In this document: piece by piece, positions 56,740 through 64,000 of the stretch
Position numbering within the stretch: the first letter of the stretch is position 1
Layout: every line of letters begins with the position of its first letter
DNA from: Gammaproteobacteria bacterium
GTDB lineage: Bacteria; Pseudomonadota; Gammaproteobacteria; Pseudomonadales; Pseudomonadaceae
DNA: 64,000 bases
Assembly: GCA_018826895.1 (NCBI GenBank)
Contig: JAHJYA010000022.1
Coordinates: forward strand, 1-64,000
Direction of reading: 5' to 3'
Position numbers and translations under genes: made by a program
The notes under the pieces: generated by a model
Seen by the model: the letters and a program-made list of their open reading frames with translations, nothing else
What the model was told of the DNA's origin: nothing
Database searches by the model: none

Positions 56740-58971
56740 ATGTCTTCCCTGCCTGCCCGTACCGCCCTCGCCAGCGCCATTGCCCTCACCGGCGCTGTCA
56801 GCGTCCACGCCAACGAGCCCATCGCACTGCAAGATGTCGTGGTCAGCGCCGCGGGCTTCGAGCAGAAGGTGACCAACGCGCCGGCAAGTATCAGCGTGAT
56901 CTCCCAGCAGGACCTGCAGCAGAAACGCTATAACAACTTGGCTCAGGCACTGGGCGATGTGGAAGGGATTGATATCGGCCAAGGCACCGGCAAGACCGGC
57001 GGCCTTAACATCAGCATTCGCGGCATGCCGAGCCAGTACACCCTGATTCTGATCGATGGCCGCCGGCAAAACGCCGCAGGTAACGTCACCCCCAACGGCT
57101 TTGGCGAAACCTCGACCAGCTTTATGCCGCCACTGTCGGCAATCGAGCGTATCGAAGTAATCCGCGGCCCAATGTCCACACTGTATGGCTCCGACGCCAT
57201 GGGTGGGGTGATCAACATCATTACCCGCAAGGTAGGCAAAGAGTGGACGGGATCCATTACCCAGGATTACACCTATCAAGAGAACCGAGAATTCGGTGAC
57301 ACCCGCAGCAGCAGCGTATATGCCAGCGGCCCGTTGGTAGAAAACCTGCTAGGCCTTCAGGTCCGCGGCAGCCTGTTAAACCGAGAAGAGTCTGAGCTGA
57401 GCTACGGCAACGGCAACGGCATCGACGTCAGCAAACGCGGCCCGTCACCGGTCGAAGGCCGTAACAACACCTTGGGCGCCCGCCTGACCCTGACTCCCAA
57501 CGAAAACCACGATTTTGGTCTTGATGTAGAGCGCGGCCGGCAAACCTACAACAACGATGAGTGCCAACTCGGCACCCTGGACGGACAAAACAATAGCTGT
57601 ACAGCGACCACCACAACCGCCAACGGCTATACCGACGAACAACGTTTCGAACGTGAACAAATCGCTCTGACGCATACCGCACGCTTGGGCTTTGGCACCC
57701 TGGACTCCAGCCTGATGCACAACACGACCGAAACCATTGGACGCACAATTCCGGGCACCATCGGTTTGCCGACGGCGGTCCCAGGCGCCATTGGTGGTGC
57801 TGATCGTGAACTGAAGACCACCAACCTGGTCTTCGATACCAAGCTCGCCGCACCCATCGGCGAACACCACATCGGCACCATTGGTGCTCAGTGGTGGGAT
57901 GCCGAGATGACCGACGGCATTGCCCAAACCGACTTCGAGCAGAAAACCTGGGCGGTCTTCGCCGAAGACGAGTGGCGCCTGCGTGACGATCTAGCCCTGA
58001 CCCTGGGCGCCCGTTACGATGACCATGAAAGCTTTGGCGGGCATGTCAGCCCGCGCGCCTACCTGGTATGGAACACTACCGACTACTGGACGCTCAAGGG
58101 CGGCATCAGCCGGGGTTACCGCACGCCAGACCTGAACGACCTGCACAGCGGAGTCAATGGCGCCACCCGCCAGGGCCAGGTCATCACCATCGGCAACCCG
58201 AATCTAGAACCAGAGACCACCACCAATACCGAGTTCGGCATCTACTTCGACAACCTGGCGGGCTTCAATACCAACGCCACCTTGTTCCACAACAAGTTCA
58301 AAGACCGGATAGCCGAAGGTGATCCAGTCCAGATCAGCGGCCAGGCTGGTATTCCTGATGGCAGTTATGCCCAGCAGGTCAACATTGACGAAGCCATCAC
58401 TCAGGGCCTCGAGCTGGCCGCTAGCTGGACCTTCATGCCCGCCTGGACACTCTCGGCGAACTACACCTATACCGACAGCGAACAGAAGAGTGGGGAAAAC
58501 AAAGGACAGCCACTGACCAACACCCCCGAGCATTTGGCCAACGCCAAACTCAACTGGCAGACCAGCGACCGCCTCAACTTGTGGCTGAAAACCGAGTACC
58601 GTGGCGAGCGAGCACGCTTCACTTCCTCCTACGAAAACCTGGCCAACACCAACGGTTCCTACTCCACCAACCAGTCGATCTACGACAGCCTGGGCAAGAA
58701 CACCAAAGCCTATACCCTGTTCCACCTGGGCGGTTCCTACCAAGCCACGGAAAACCTGACGCTCAACGCCACCATCTACAACCTGCTGGACAAGGACTTC
58801 GTCAAAGGCCGGGCCTACTCCACCTACACCACCCCCAACGGTGCAGGGGTTGGTGGTGGTGTCGCCAACGGCACGGCATACGGCACCGACTACTCCCAGA
58901 GCACCCAGTCCACCACCGGGGTAATGGAAGAAGGCCGCCGCCTCTGGCTCTCCGCCAACCTGACGTTCTAA
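56740..58971 (+). CDS. TonB-dependent siderophore receptor (FepA/CirA-like)
   Basis: Outer-membrane receptor of 743 residues. Signal peptide with cleavage likely after VSVHA (about residue 24), then a TonB-box-like region, plug (about 35-150: APASISVISQQDLQQKRYNN, ISIRGMPSQYTLILIDGR, IEVIRGPMSTLYGSDAMGG) and a beta-barrel ending in the aromatic residue of LSANLTF. A Cys pair in DECQLGTLDGQNNSC probably closes an outer loop. It resembles catecholate receptors more than PiuA/Fiu in the plug; the ligand is unknown. AGGAG lies eight bases before the ATG. Confidence 0.9.
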   Translation: MSSLPARTALASAIALTGAVSVHANEPIALQDVVVSAAGFEQKVTNAPASISVISQQDLQQKRYNNLAQALGDVEGIDIGQGTGKTGGLNISIRGMPSQYTLILIDGRRQNAAGNVTPNGFGETSTSFMPPLSAIERIEVIRGPMSTLYGSDAMGGVINIITRKVGKEWTGSITQDYTYQENREFGDTRSSSVYASGPLVENLLGLQVRGSLLNREESELSYGNGNGIDVSKRGPSPVEGRNNTLGARLTLTPNENHDFGLDVERGRQTYNNDECQLGTLDGQNNSCTATTTTANGYTDEQRFEREQIALTHTARLGFGTLDSSLMHNTTETIGRTIPGTIGLPTAVPGAIGGADRELKTTNLVFDTKLAAPIGEHHIGTIGAQWWDAEMTDGIAQTDFEQKTWAVFAEDEWRLRDDLALTLGARYDDHESFGGHVSPRAYLVWNTTDYWTLKGGISRGYRTPDLNDLHSGVNGATRQGQVITIGNPNLEPETTTNTEFGIYFDNLAGFNTNATLFHNKFKDRIAEGDPVQISGQAGIPDGSYAQQVNIDEAITQGLELAASWTFMPAWTLSANYTYTDSEQKSGENKGQPLTNTPEHLANAKLNWQTSDRLNLWLKTEYRGERARFTSSYENLANTNGSYSTNQSIYDSLGKNTKAYTLFHLGGSYQATENLTLNATIYNLLDKDFVKGRAYSTYTTPNGAGVGGGVANGTAYGTDYSQSTQSTTGVMEEGRRLWLSANLTF

Positions 58972-58990
58972 GTCACTCGCCGCTGCACGG

Positions 58991-59025
58991 TTCGCTGCGT
59001 CAGTCTCGGAGATTGGCGCAGCGAA
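58991..59025. other. Inverted repeat after the TonB receptor gene
   Basis: TTCGCTGCG (58991-58999) and CGCAGCGAA (59017-59025) are perfect 9-base arms with a 17-base loop. There is no T-run, so terminator activity is doubtful. Confidence 0.4.
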
Positions 59026-59127
59026 TCAAGGGCAGCACTAATGAGAACGTATAGTGTTGGTAAATATTTCCCGTCTTCTTCTGCCGCCTCCTAGAATCGC
59101 CGGCCTTTCCCCTCCGAGCGAACGGCA

Positions 59128-59730
59128 ATGAAGGTCTCCCTCAGTTTCGGCACCCTGCGCCAGTGGCACTGGATCAGCTCAGCCCTGTGCCTGGTCGGCA
59201 TGCTGCTGTTCGCTATCACCGGCATCACCCTCAACCATGCCGCGCAGATCGAAGCCCGCCCCAGCGTCACGCTACACCAGGCGCAATTGCCCAAGCCCCT
59301 GCAGAACCAACTCCTGGCGGTCGACCCGCTGCCCGAGAACCTGCCCGCTGCACTGCGCACCTGGCTGGAGGCTGAACTGGCCATCGACCTGGCCGGCCGC
59401 GAGGCTGAGTGGGAAGACGGCGAGCTGTACATCGGTCTGCCACGCCCGGGTGGTGATGCCTGGCTAAGTCTGGATCTGATCAGCGGCGAGCTGCTCTACG
59501 AATCCACCGACCGTGGCTGGATCGCCTATTTCAACGACCTGCACAAAGGCCGCCACAGCGGCGTGGCCTGGTCCTGGTTTATCGATGTATTCGCCGGTGT
59601 CTGCGTGCTGTTCTGCCTCACCGGCCTGTTGCTGATGCAGCGCTACGCCAGCGGGCGCCCGACCAGCTGGCCGGTACTCGGCCTGGGGTTACTGGCGCCG
59701 CTGCTGCTGGCGCTACTGTTTATTCACTGA
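59128..59730 (+). CDS. Small PepSY-type membrane protein
   Basis: A 200-residue inner-membrane protein with an N-terminal helix (about 14-35, WHWISSALCLVGMLLFAITG), a periplasmic PepSY-like domain (about 60-140, ending WIAYFNDLHKGRHSG) and two C-terminal helices. The HW near the N terminus and DLHKGRH pattern, with membrane histidines, suggest possible haem or electron transfer. It starts the downstream cluster of four; it could pair with the second reductase to form a split version of the fused 843-residue protein. Confidence 0.8.
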   Translation: MKVSLSFGTLRQWHWISSALCLVGMLLFAITGITLNHAAQIEARPSVTLHQAQLPKPLQNQLLAVDPLPENLPAALRTWLEAELAIDLAGREAEWEDGELYIGLPRPGGDAWLSLDLISGELLYESTDRGWIAYFNDLHKGRHSGVAWSWFIDVFAGVCVLFCLTGLLLMQRYASGRPTSWPVLGLGLLAPLLLALLFIH

Positions 59731-59740
59731 CGAGGTGTTC

Positions 59741-60253
59741 ATGCGTAAACCCCTGCTGTACGGCCTGGGCAGCCTGTTCGCGGCGCCCGCTCTGGCCGCT
59801 GAAATGAGCCTGAGCGTGGAGATCCCGCGTCTCGACGTCGCCGAATACCACCGCCCTTACGTGGCCATCTGGCTGGAAGGTAGCGGCCAGCAACACGTGG
59901 CCGACCTGGCGGTGTGGTACGACCTCAAGCTGGCCGATGCCGAAGGCGAAAAGTGGCTCAAGGACCTGCGCCAGTGGTGGCGTCGCAGCGGCCGCAACCT
60001 GCAGATGCCAGTCGACGGCATCAGTGGCGCAACCCGCGCCGTGGGCACTCACGCGCTGCAACTGAACGACCAACAGGGACCACTCAAAACACTGGCCGCT
60101 GGTGACTACCAACTGGTGGTGGAAGCCGCCCGCGAAGTCGGTGGCCGCGAACTCCTGCGCCAGCCATTCAGTTGGCCGCCGCAGCAAAACCGCACGGAAA
60201 GCGTCCAGGGCCAGCACGAGCTGGGCGCCATCACCCTCGAACTGAAACCCTGA
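59741..60253 (+). CDS. DUF2271 periplasmic protein
   Basis: A 170-residue secreted protein with signal peptide (likely cleavage after ALAA, about residue 20) and a DUF2271 domain (VEIPRLDVAEYHRPYVAIWL, QQHVADLAVWYDLK, VDGISGATRAVGTH). The function of the domain is unknown; it often stands beside PepSY, DUF4198 and TonB genes. The ATG at 59741 has GAGG upstream, 10 bp after the previous stop. Confidence 0.8.
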   Translation: MRKPLLYGLGSLFAAPALAAEMSLSVEIPRLDVAEYHRPYVAIWLEGSGQQHVADLAVWYDLKLADAEGEKWLKDLRQWWRRSGRNLQMPVDGISGATRAVGTHALQLNDQQGPLKTLAAGDYQLVVEAAREVGGRELLRQPFSWPPQQNRTESVQGQHELGAITLELKP

Positions 60254-60262
60254 GAAATCACC

Positions 60263-61138
60263 ATGAAAATGACCTACAAATGGGCAGCCCTGACCCTGGC
60301 CTTGTGCCTGCCACTCTCCGCCCAGGCCCACCGTGCCTGGATGCTGCCCTCGGCCACCGTACTCTCCGGTGACGAGCCCTGGATCAGCGTCGACGCCGCC
60401 GTGTCCAACGACCTGTTCTACTTCGAGCACTTCCCGCTGCGCATCGCCGGTATCGGCGCGCTGGACCAGGCCCCCGCCGGCGGCCCACCGGGCATGCGCC
60501 CACGCCCAGCCGCCGTTCTGCAGGTGCTCGCGCCCGATGGCAGCCAGCTGCAGCCGCGCAACGGCGCCATCGGCCGCTACCGCAGCACCTTCGATGTGCA
60601 GTTGCCGCTCAAGGGCACCTACAAGCTGGCCATCGCCAACCAGGGGCTGTTCGCCCGTTACAGCGAAAACGGCGAAAACAAACGCTGGATGGGCAAGGCC
60701 GATGAACTGGCCAAGGCCATCCCCGCCGATGCCAAGGACCTGGTGGTGACCCAGAACGACAGCCGCATGGAAGTCTTCGTCACCTCCGGCGCGCCCAGCG
60801 AGACCGTGCTGAAGCCAACCGGCCAAGGATTGGAACTCAAGCCCGTGACCCACCCCAACGACCTGTTCGCGGGTGAAGCGGCCACATTCATCTTTCTGCT
60901 CGACGGCAAACCGGCCGCCGATGTCGAGGTCAGCGTGATCCCCGGTGGCAACCGCTACCGCGACCAACTCGGCGAGATCAAGACACGCAGCGACGCCAAC
61001 GGCCAAGTCAGCATCACCTGGCCGAACCCTGGCATGTACTGGCTCGAAGCCGAGCTGAGCAGCAGCGAGAACGTCGCCAAACCGGCCACTGAACGGCGCG
61101 CCAGCTACAGCGCCACGCTGGAAGTGCTGCCGCAGTAA
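60263..61138 (+). CDS. DUF4198 periplasmic protein
   Basis: A 291-residue secreted protein with signal peptide (cleavage likely after LSAQA, about residue 22) leaving a mature end HRAWMLPSATVLSGDEPWIS. The N-terminal His and the later Ig-like C-terminal region (DLFAGEAATFIFLLDGKPAA, VSITWPNPGMYWLEAE) match DUF4198, a family often linked to metal uptake genes. A metal-binding role for the free N-terminal His is inferred. It begins nine bases after the DUF2271 stop. Confidence 0.8.
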   Translation: MKMTYKWAALTLALCLPLSAQAHRAWMLPSATVLSGDEPWISVDAAVSNDLFYFEHFPLRIAGIGALDQAPAGGPPGMRPRPAAVLQVLAPDGSQLQPRNGAIGRYRSTFDVQLPLKGTYKLAIANQGLFARYSENGENKRWMGKADELAKAIPADAKDLVVTQNDSRMEVFVTSGAPSETVLKPTGQGLELKPVTHPNDLFAGEAATFIFLLDGKPAADVEVSVIPGGNRYRDQLGEIKTRSDANGQVSITWPNPGMYWLEAELSSSENVAKPATERRASYSATLEVLPQ

Positions 61139-61144
61139 GCCCTA

Positions 61145-61184
61145 CGCCGCTCACAGGAACATGTCCGTGTTGCTGTGAGCGGCG
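61145..61184. other. 12-bp inverted repeat between DUF4198 and reductase genes
   Basis: CGCCGCTCACAG (61145-61156) and CTGTGAGCGGCG (61173-61184) are perfect complements with a 16-base loop, which can itself pair at AACA/TGTT. Only three Ts follow (CCGTTTCCCC), so it may be a weak terminator or attenuator. Confidence 0.5.
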
Positions 61185-61214
61185 CCGTTTCCCCTCTGCC
61201 GAGAGTGCCTTGCC

Positions 61215-62978
61215 CTGATCACTCGCGCCCACCTGCGGCCGCTCTGGCTGCTCAGCCTACTGCTGGTCCAACCTGCCAGTGCCGCAACGGAACCTGCCAC
61301 GCCAACCCGACTGCTGACGGCCAGCCAGTTGGCGGTGAGCATTCGCCAGCAGCGACCCGATCTGCCCGTGCGGCAGATTCAGGTGCCCGGCGACCCGCAG
61401 CAGCCGGCCCAGGTCAGCTTCGCCAATGGTCAGCAGGCGCTCGTGGCACGCAGCAGCGGCGCCCTGCTGAGCGCGCCACAAGCCGGCAGTAACAGACGTC
61501 CGCTGACACCCATGTCATGGGCTCTGCTGCTAAGCCTGTTGTACCTGGCCGGATGCCTGGGAATCGCCTGGCGCTGGCGTCGCCGGCATCCGCAGAGCAG
61601 CACGCCCAGCCCGTTGCTCATCAGCTACGCCAGCCAGGGTGGCCAGGCCGAGCGCCTGGCCCGCGAGGCTGCCAGCTACCTGCAGGCCCACGGCCAACCC
61701 GCGCGTCTGTTATCGCTGGATCAAGTCGATGCGCAGGTGTTGGATGACAGCCGTCAGGCATTGCTGGTACTCAGCACCTATGGCGACGGCGAAGCACCGG
61801 ACAACGCCGCCCGCTTCGCCCGCCAACTGCTCGGCCGCGACCTCGCCCTCAGCCACCTGCGTGTCGGCGTGCTCGGACTGGGCGACCGCCACTACCCGCA
61901 CTTCTGTAGGTTCGCCAAACAGGTCGAGCATTGGCTGCGACGCAACGGCGCGCAGCCGCTGTTCCCGCCACTCTGGGCCGACCAGTTGGACCCAGCCACG
62001 TTGCAACAGTGGTCCCAGCATCTGGGGCAGCTGGTCGGCGACAGCCAGTTGCCGCCCACGCAAACGCCGTTACTGAACGTCCACCTGACCGAGCGCCAGT
62101 GGCTCAACCCATGCAGTCCCGGTGCACCGGCTTATCGCATTTGCCTGCACACGGACGCGCTGCCGGATTGGCAGGCGGGCGATGTGCTGGAGCTCAGACC
62201 CCAAGCACCCGCTACTCAGGTGACAACCGCGCTGCAACAGCTGAACCTGGCCGCCAATTGCCTGATTGACGGTGTGCCGCTGGCCGTGCACCTGGCGCAA
62301 CGCCAACTGCCCACCGACGCCAACGCCTGGCAAGCGCTGCGCGCACTAGACGCCGACGCCGTGCTCGCACGCTTACCGTTGCTGCCGCTGCGCACCTATT
62401 CCCTGGCATCGCTGCCGGCCAACGGCGAGCTCGAACTGCTGGTGCGCCTGGTGACCCTGGCCGATGGCCAACCGGGCCTGGGCTCCGGCTGGCTGTGCCA
62501 GCACGCACCGCTCGGCGCCGCCATGCAGGTGCGGTTGCGCGCCAACCCGGCGTTTCACCACCCGCCGACAGCCACTCCGCTGATTCTGATCGGTGCCGGC
62601 ACCGGCCTGGCCGGCCTGCTCGCTCACCTGCGTACACGCCAACCCGGCGCGGCAGACACCTGGCTGCTATTCGGCGAACGCAGCCCAGAGCATGACCGCT
62701 GGTACAGCGACGCGCTGCAGCAAGCGCTACAGGATGGTCGACTGCAGCACCTGGACTGTGCCTTCACCCGCGCCGAACCGGCGCAGTACGTGCAAGACCT
62801 GCTCAGCCTGCACAGCGAGCGCCTGCGCGCCTGGCTCGCACGCGGCGCGGCACTCTATGTCTGCGGTCGTCTGGAAGGCATGGGCCAGGGTGTCGAACAA
62901 CGCCTCATCGACCTGCTCGGCGCCAGCACCGTCGACGACCTGCGCACCAGCGGCCGCTACCGCCGTGACCTGTATTGA
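61215..62978 (+). CDS. PepSY-anchored flavodoxin/FNR-type reductase (probable non-standard start)
   Basis: A reductase of about 587 residues. A signal-anchor-like segment (LRPLWLLSLLLVQPASA) leads a short PepSY-like domain, a second helix (MSWALLLSLLYLAGCLGIAW), then flavodoxin (SYASQGGQAERLA, LSTYGDGEAPDNA), FAD and NAD(P)H domains (LILIGAGTGLAGLLAHL) ending SGRYRRDLY. The flavin domains resemble CysJ and the gene at 53928-56459. In frame there is no ATG, GTG or TTG before a TTG at 61329, which would delete the signal anchor; CTG at 61215 is the best candidate, after GAGAG. The exact start is uncertain. Confidence 0.75.
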   Translation: MITRAHLRPLWLLSLLLVQPASAATEPATPTRLLTASQLAVSIRQQRPDLPVRQIQVPGDPQQPAQVSFANGQQALVARSSGALLSAPQAGSNRRPLTPMSWALLLSLLYLAGCLGIAWRWRRRHPQSSTPSPLLISYASQGGQAERLAREAASYLQAHGQPARLLSLDQVDAQVLDDSRQALLVLSTYGDGEAPDNAARFARQLLGRDLALSHLRVGVLGLGDRHYPHFCRFAKQVEHWLRRNGAQPLFPPLWADQLDPATLQQWSQHLGQLVGDSQLPPTQTPLLNVHLTERQWLNPCSPGAPAYRICLHTDALPDWQAGDVLELRPQAPATQVTTALQQLNLAANCLIDGVPLAVHLAQRQLPTDANAWQALRALDADAVLARLPLLPLRTYSLASLPANGELELLVRLVTLADGQPGLGSGWLCQHAPLGAAMQVRLRANPAFHHPPTATPLILIGAGTGLAGLLAHLRTRQPGAADTWLLFGERSPEHDRWYSDALQQALQDGRLQHLDCAFTRAEPAQYVQDLLSLHSERLRAWLARGAALYVCGRLEGMGQGVEQRLIDLLGASTVDDLRTSGRYRRDLY

Positions 62979-63000
62979 GCACACAAAACCCGCACACAGC

Positions 63001-63028
63001 AAAACGCCGCGACAATGCGCGGCGTTTT
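63001..63028. terminator. Bidirectional terminator after the reductase gene
   Basis: AAAACGCCGCG (63001-63011) and CGCGGCGTTTT (63018-63028) form a perfect 11-bp stem with a 6-base loop and A/T ends on both sides. It ends the iron cluster and may also act on the opposite strand. Confidence 0.88.
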
Positions 63029-63073
63029 CATAAAGCGATAGCGTAGTTGCTGCTGCAGCGTCGATCTGAACGG

Positions 63074-63122
63074 TGTAGGAGCGAATTTATTCGCGATTAT
63101 GCTGCGAACTTCGCCCCTACAA
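63074..63122. repeat. REP-like palindromic element
   Basis: TGTAGGAGCGAATTTATTCG begins a 49-bp element whose other end (TTCGCCCCTACA) is nearly complementary. The left half is shared, in reverse, with the end of repeat copy A (21782-21803). Elements with this TGTAGGAGCGAATTTATTCG core are common between genes in Pseudomonas, from memory. Confidence 0.7.
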
Positions 63123-63153
63123 CGTATTCAACCCGTCCCCTCCAGCAGAAGCC

Positions 63154-64000
63154 TTACAGGAAGAACGACTTCAGCGGCGGGAAGCCATTGAACTCAACAG
63201 CGCTGTAGCTGGTGGTGTAGGCACCGGTGGAGAACCAGTACAGACGATCACCGCTGGCCAGGTTCAGCGGCAGGCCGTACTTGTAGTGCTCGTACATGAT
63301 GTCGGCGCTGTCGCAGGTCGGGCCGGCGATGACCACTTCTTCCATCTCACCCTTCTTCTCGGTCCAGATGGGGAATTTGATGGCTTCGTCCATGGTTTCG
63401 ATCAGGCCGCTGAACTTGCCCACATCGGTGTACACCCAGCGTTCCACGGCGGTACGCGATTTGCGCGCGACCAGCACCACTTCACTGACCAGCACACCGG
63501 CGTTGGAGATCAGCGAGCGGCCCGGCTCCAGAATGATTTCTGGCAGGTCATCACCGAAGTCATCCTTGAGGAAGCGGATGATTTCTTCGGCGTAGGTTTC
63601 CAGGCTGTTGGTGCGGGTGATGTAGTTGGCCGGGAAGCCGCCGCCCATGTTGATCATCTGCAGGACGATGCCGTCTTCTTCCTTCAGACGCTCGAAGATC
63701 ACCTTGACCTTGGCCACGGCGGCGTCCCATACATCGATGTCACGCTGCTGCGAGCCGACGTGGAAGGAAATCCCGTAAGGCACCAGGCCCAGTTGCTTGG
63801 CCAGAATCAACAGGTCCATGGCCATGTCGGTCTGGCAACCGAACTTGCGCGACAGCGGCCAGTCAGCCGAGGTCGAGCCTTCGGTAAGGATGCGCACGTA
63901 GATCTTCGAACCCGGCGCGGCCTTGGCGATATTGCGCAGGTCGGCTTCGGAGTCGGTGGCGAACAGGCGCACGCCCTTCTCGTAGAAGTAGCGCACATCG
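63154..64000 (-). CDS. speC: Ornithine/lysine decarboxylase, alanine-racemase fold (3' part, cut by window edge)
   Basis: PLP-dependent fold-type III decarboxylase of eukaryotic ODC type, making putrescine (or cadaverine). The 282 visible residues contain LVPYGISFHVGSQQRD, QMINMGGGFPANYI, the phosphate-binding LEPGRSLISNAG and the catalytic Cys in AGPTCDSADIMYEHY near the end. The N-terminal part with the PLP lysine lies beyond the right edge. Its place matches P. aeruginosa speC (PA4519); lysine activity cannot be excluded by sequence. Confidence 0.93.
   Translation of the reverse strand, partial: DVRYFYEKGVRLFATDSEADLRNIAKAAPGSKIYVRILTEGSTSADWPLSRKFGCQTDMAMDLLILAKQLGLVPYGISFHVGSQQRDIDVWDAAVAKVKVIFERLKEEDGIVLQMINMGGGFPANYITRTNSLETYAEEIIRFLKDDFGDDLPEIILEPGRSLISNAGVLVSEVVLVARKSRTAVERWVYTDVGKFSGLIETMDEAIKFPIWTEKKGEMEEVVIAGPTCDSADIMYEHYKYGLPLNLASGDRLYWFSTGAYTTSYSAVEFNGFPPLKSFFL

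Noticed and set aside
61215..62978. Assimilatory sulfite reductase flavoprotein (cysJ)
   Set aside because: No cysI or other sulfur gene is near, and the protein has membrane and PepSY parts that CysJ lacks; similarity is limited to the diflavin domains.

Overview
The window is chromosomal DNA of a Pseudomonas (gammaproteobacterium). It is GC-rich, and from memory its gene order follows P. aeruginosa PAO1 from the cysD region to speC (about PA4443-PA4519) almost gene for gene. The match to that backbone, and not any single gene, is the basis for the assignment; I cannot name the species. No tRNA, rRNA, CRISPR array, prophage or insertion sequence was seen. Both edges cut genes: cysD on the left and an ornithine/lysine decarboxylase (speC) on the right.

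Layout. 1-2.5 kb: cysD start, a Nif3-like protein and the envelope-stress protease algW. 2.5-10.4 kb (minus strand): mlaFEDCB (phospholipid transport), then ibaG, murA, hisG, hisD, hisC. 10.6-17.7 kb (plus): kdsD, kdsC, lptC, lptA, lptB (LPS synthesis and export), then rpoN, hpf, ptsN, rapZ, ptsO (sigma-54 and the nitrogen PTS). 17.7-21.6 kb (minus): an iron-starvation operon fagA-fumC-orfX-sodA-ZIP transporter behind a good Fur box; it replaces iron-dependent functions with an iron-free fumarase, a Mn superoxide dismutase and a metal importer. 21.8-34.8 kb (mostly minus): pmbA, darP (plus), tldD, a nitrilase-family amidase, a YhdP-like giant AsmA protein, rng, maf, mreD, mreC, mreB. 35-38.7 kb (plus): gatCAB and an RlpA-like lipoprotein. 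38.7-43.1 kb: a Ca/Na antiporter, a carboxymuconolactone-decarboxylase-like protein, an AEC transporter and the RoxSR redox two-component system.

43.4-53.9 kb is a dipeptide-utilisation locus: a SIMPL-domain protein, dppA1, a divergent M24 peptidase (mdpA), its regulator psdR, dppA2 and dppBCDF. The mdpA and dppA2 promoters both carry two copies of the same palindromic motif, about 32-33 bp apart, in the same position relative to a TTGACC-17 bp-TAAATT/TAATTT promoter. This looks like a twin PsdR operator. dppA1 lacks it and instead has a possible sigma-54 promoter.

53.9-63 kb is an iron/metal uptake region: a fused PepSY-flavodoxin-ferredoxin reductase-like membrane protein divergent from a FepA/CirA-like TonB receptor, followed by a small PepSY membrane protein, a DUF2271 protein, a DUF4198 protein and a second PepSY/flavodoxin/reductase protein. 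I read this as a candidate reductive metal-release system; it is the least characterised part of the window. Two genes, mreC and the second reductase, appear to start at non-standard codons. Several palindromic extragenic repeats lie between genes, one of them inside the dpp operon.
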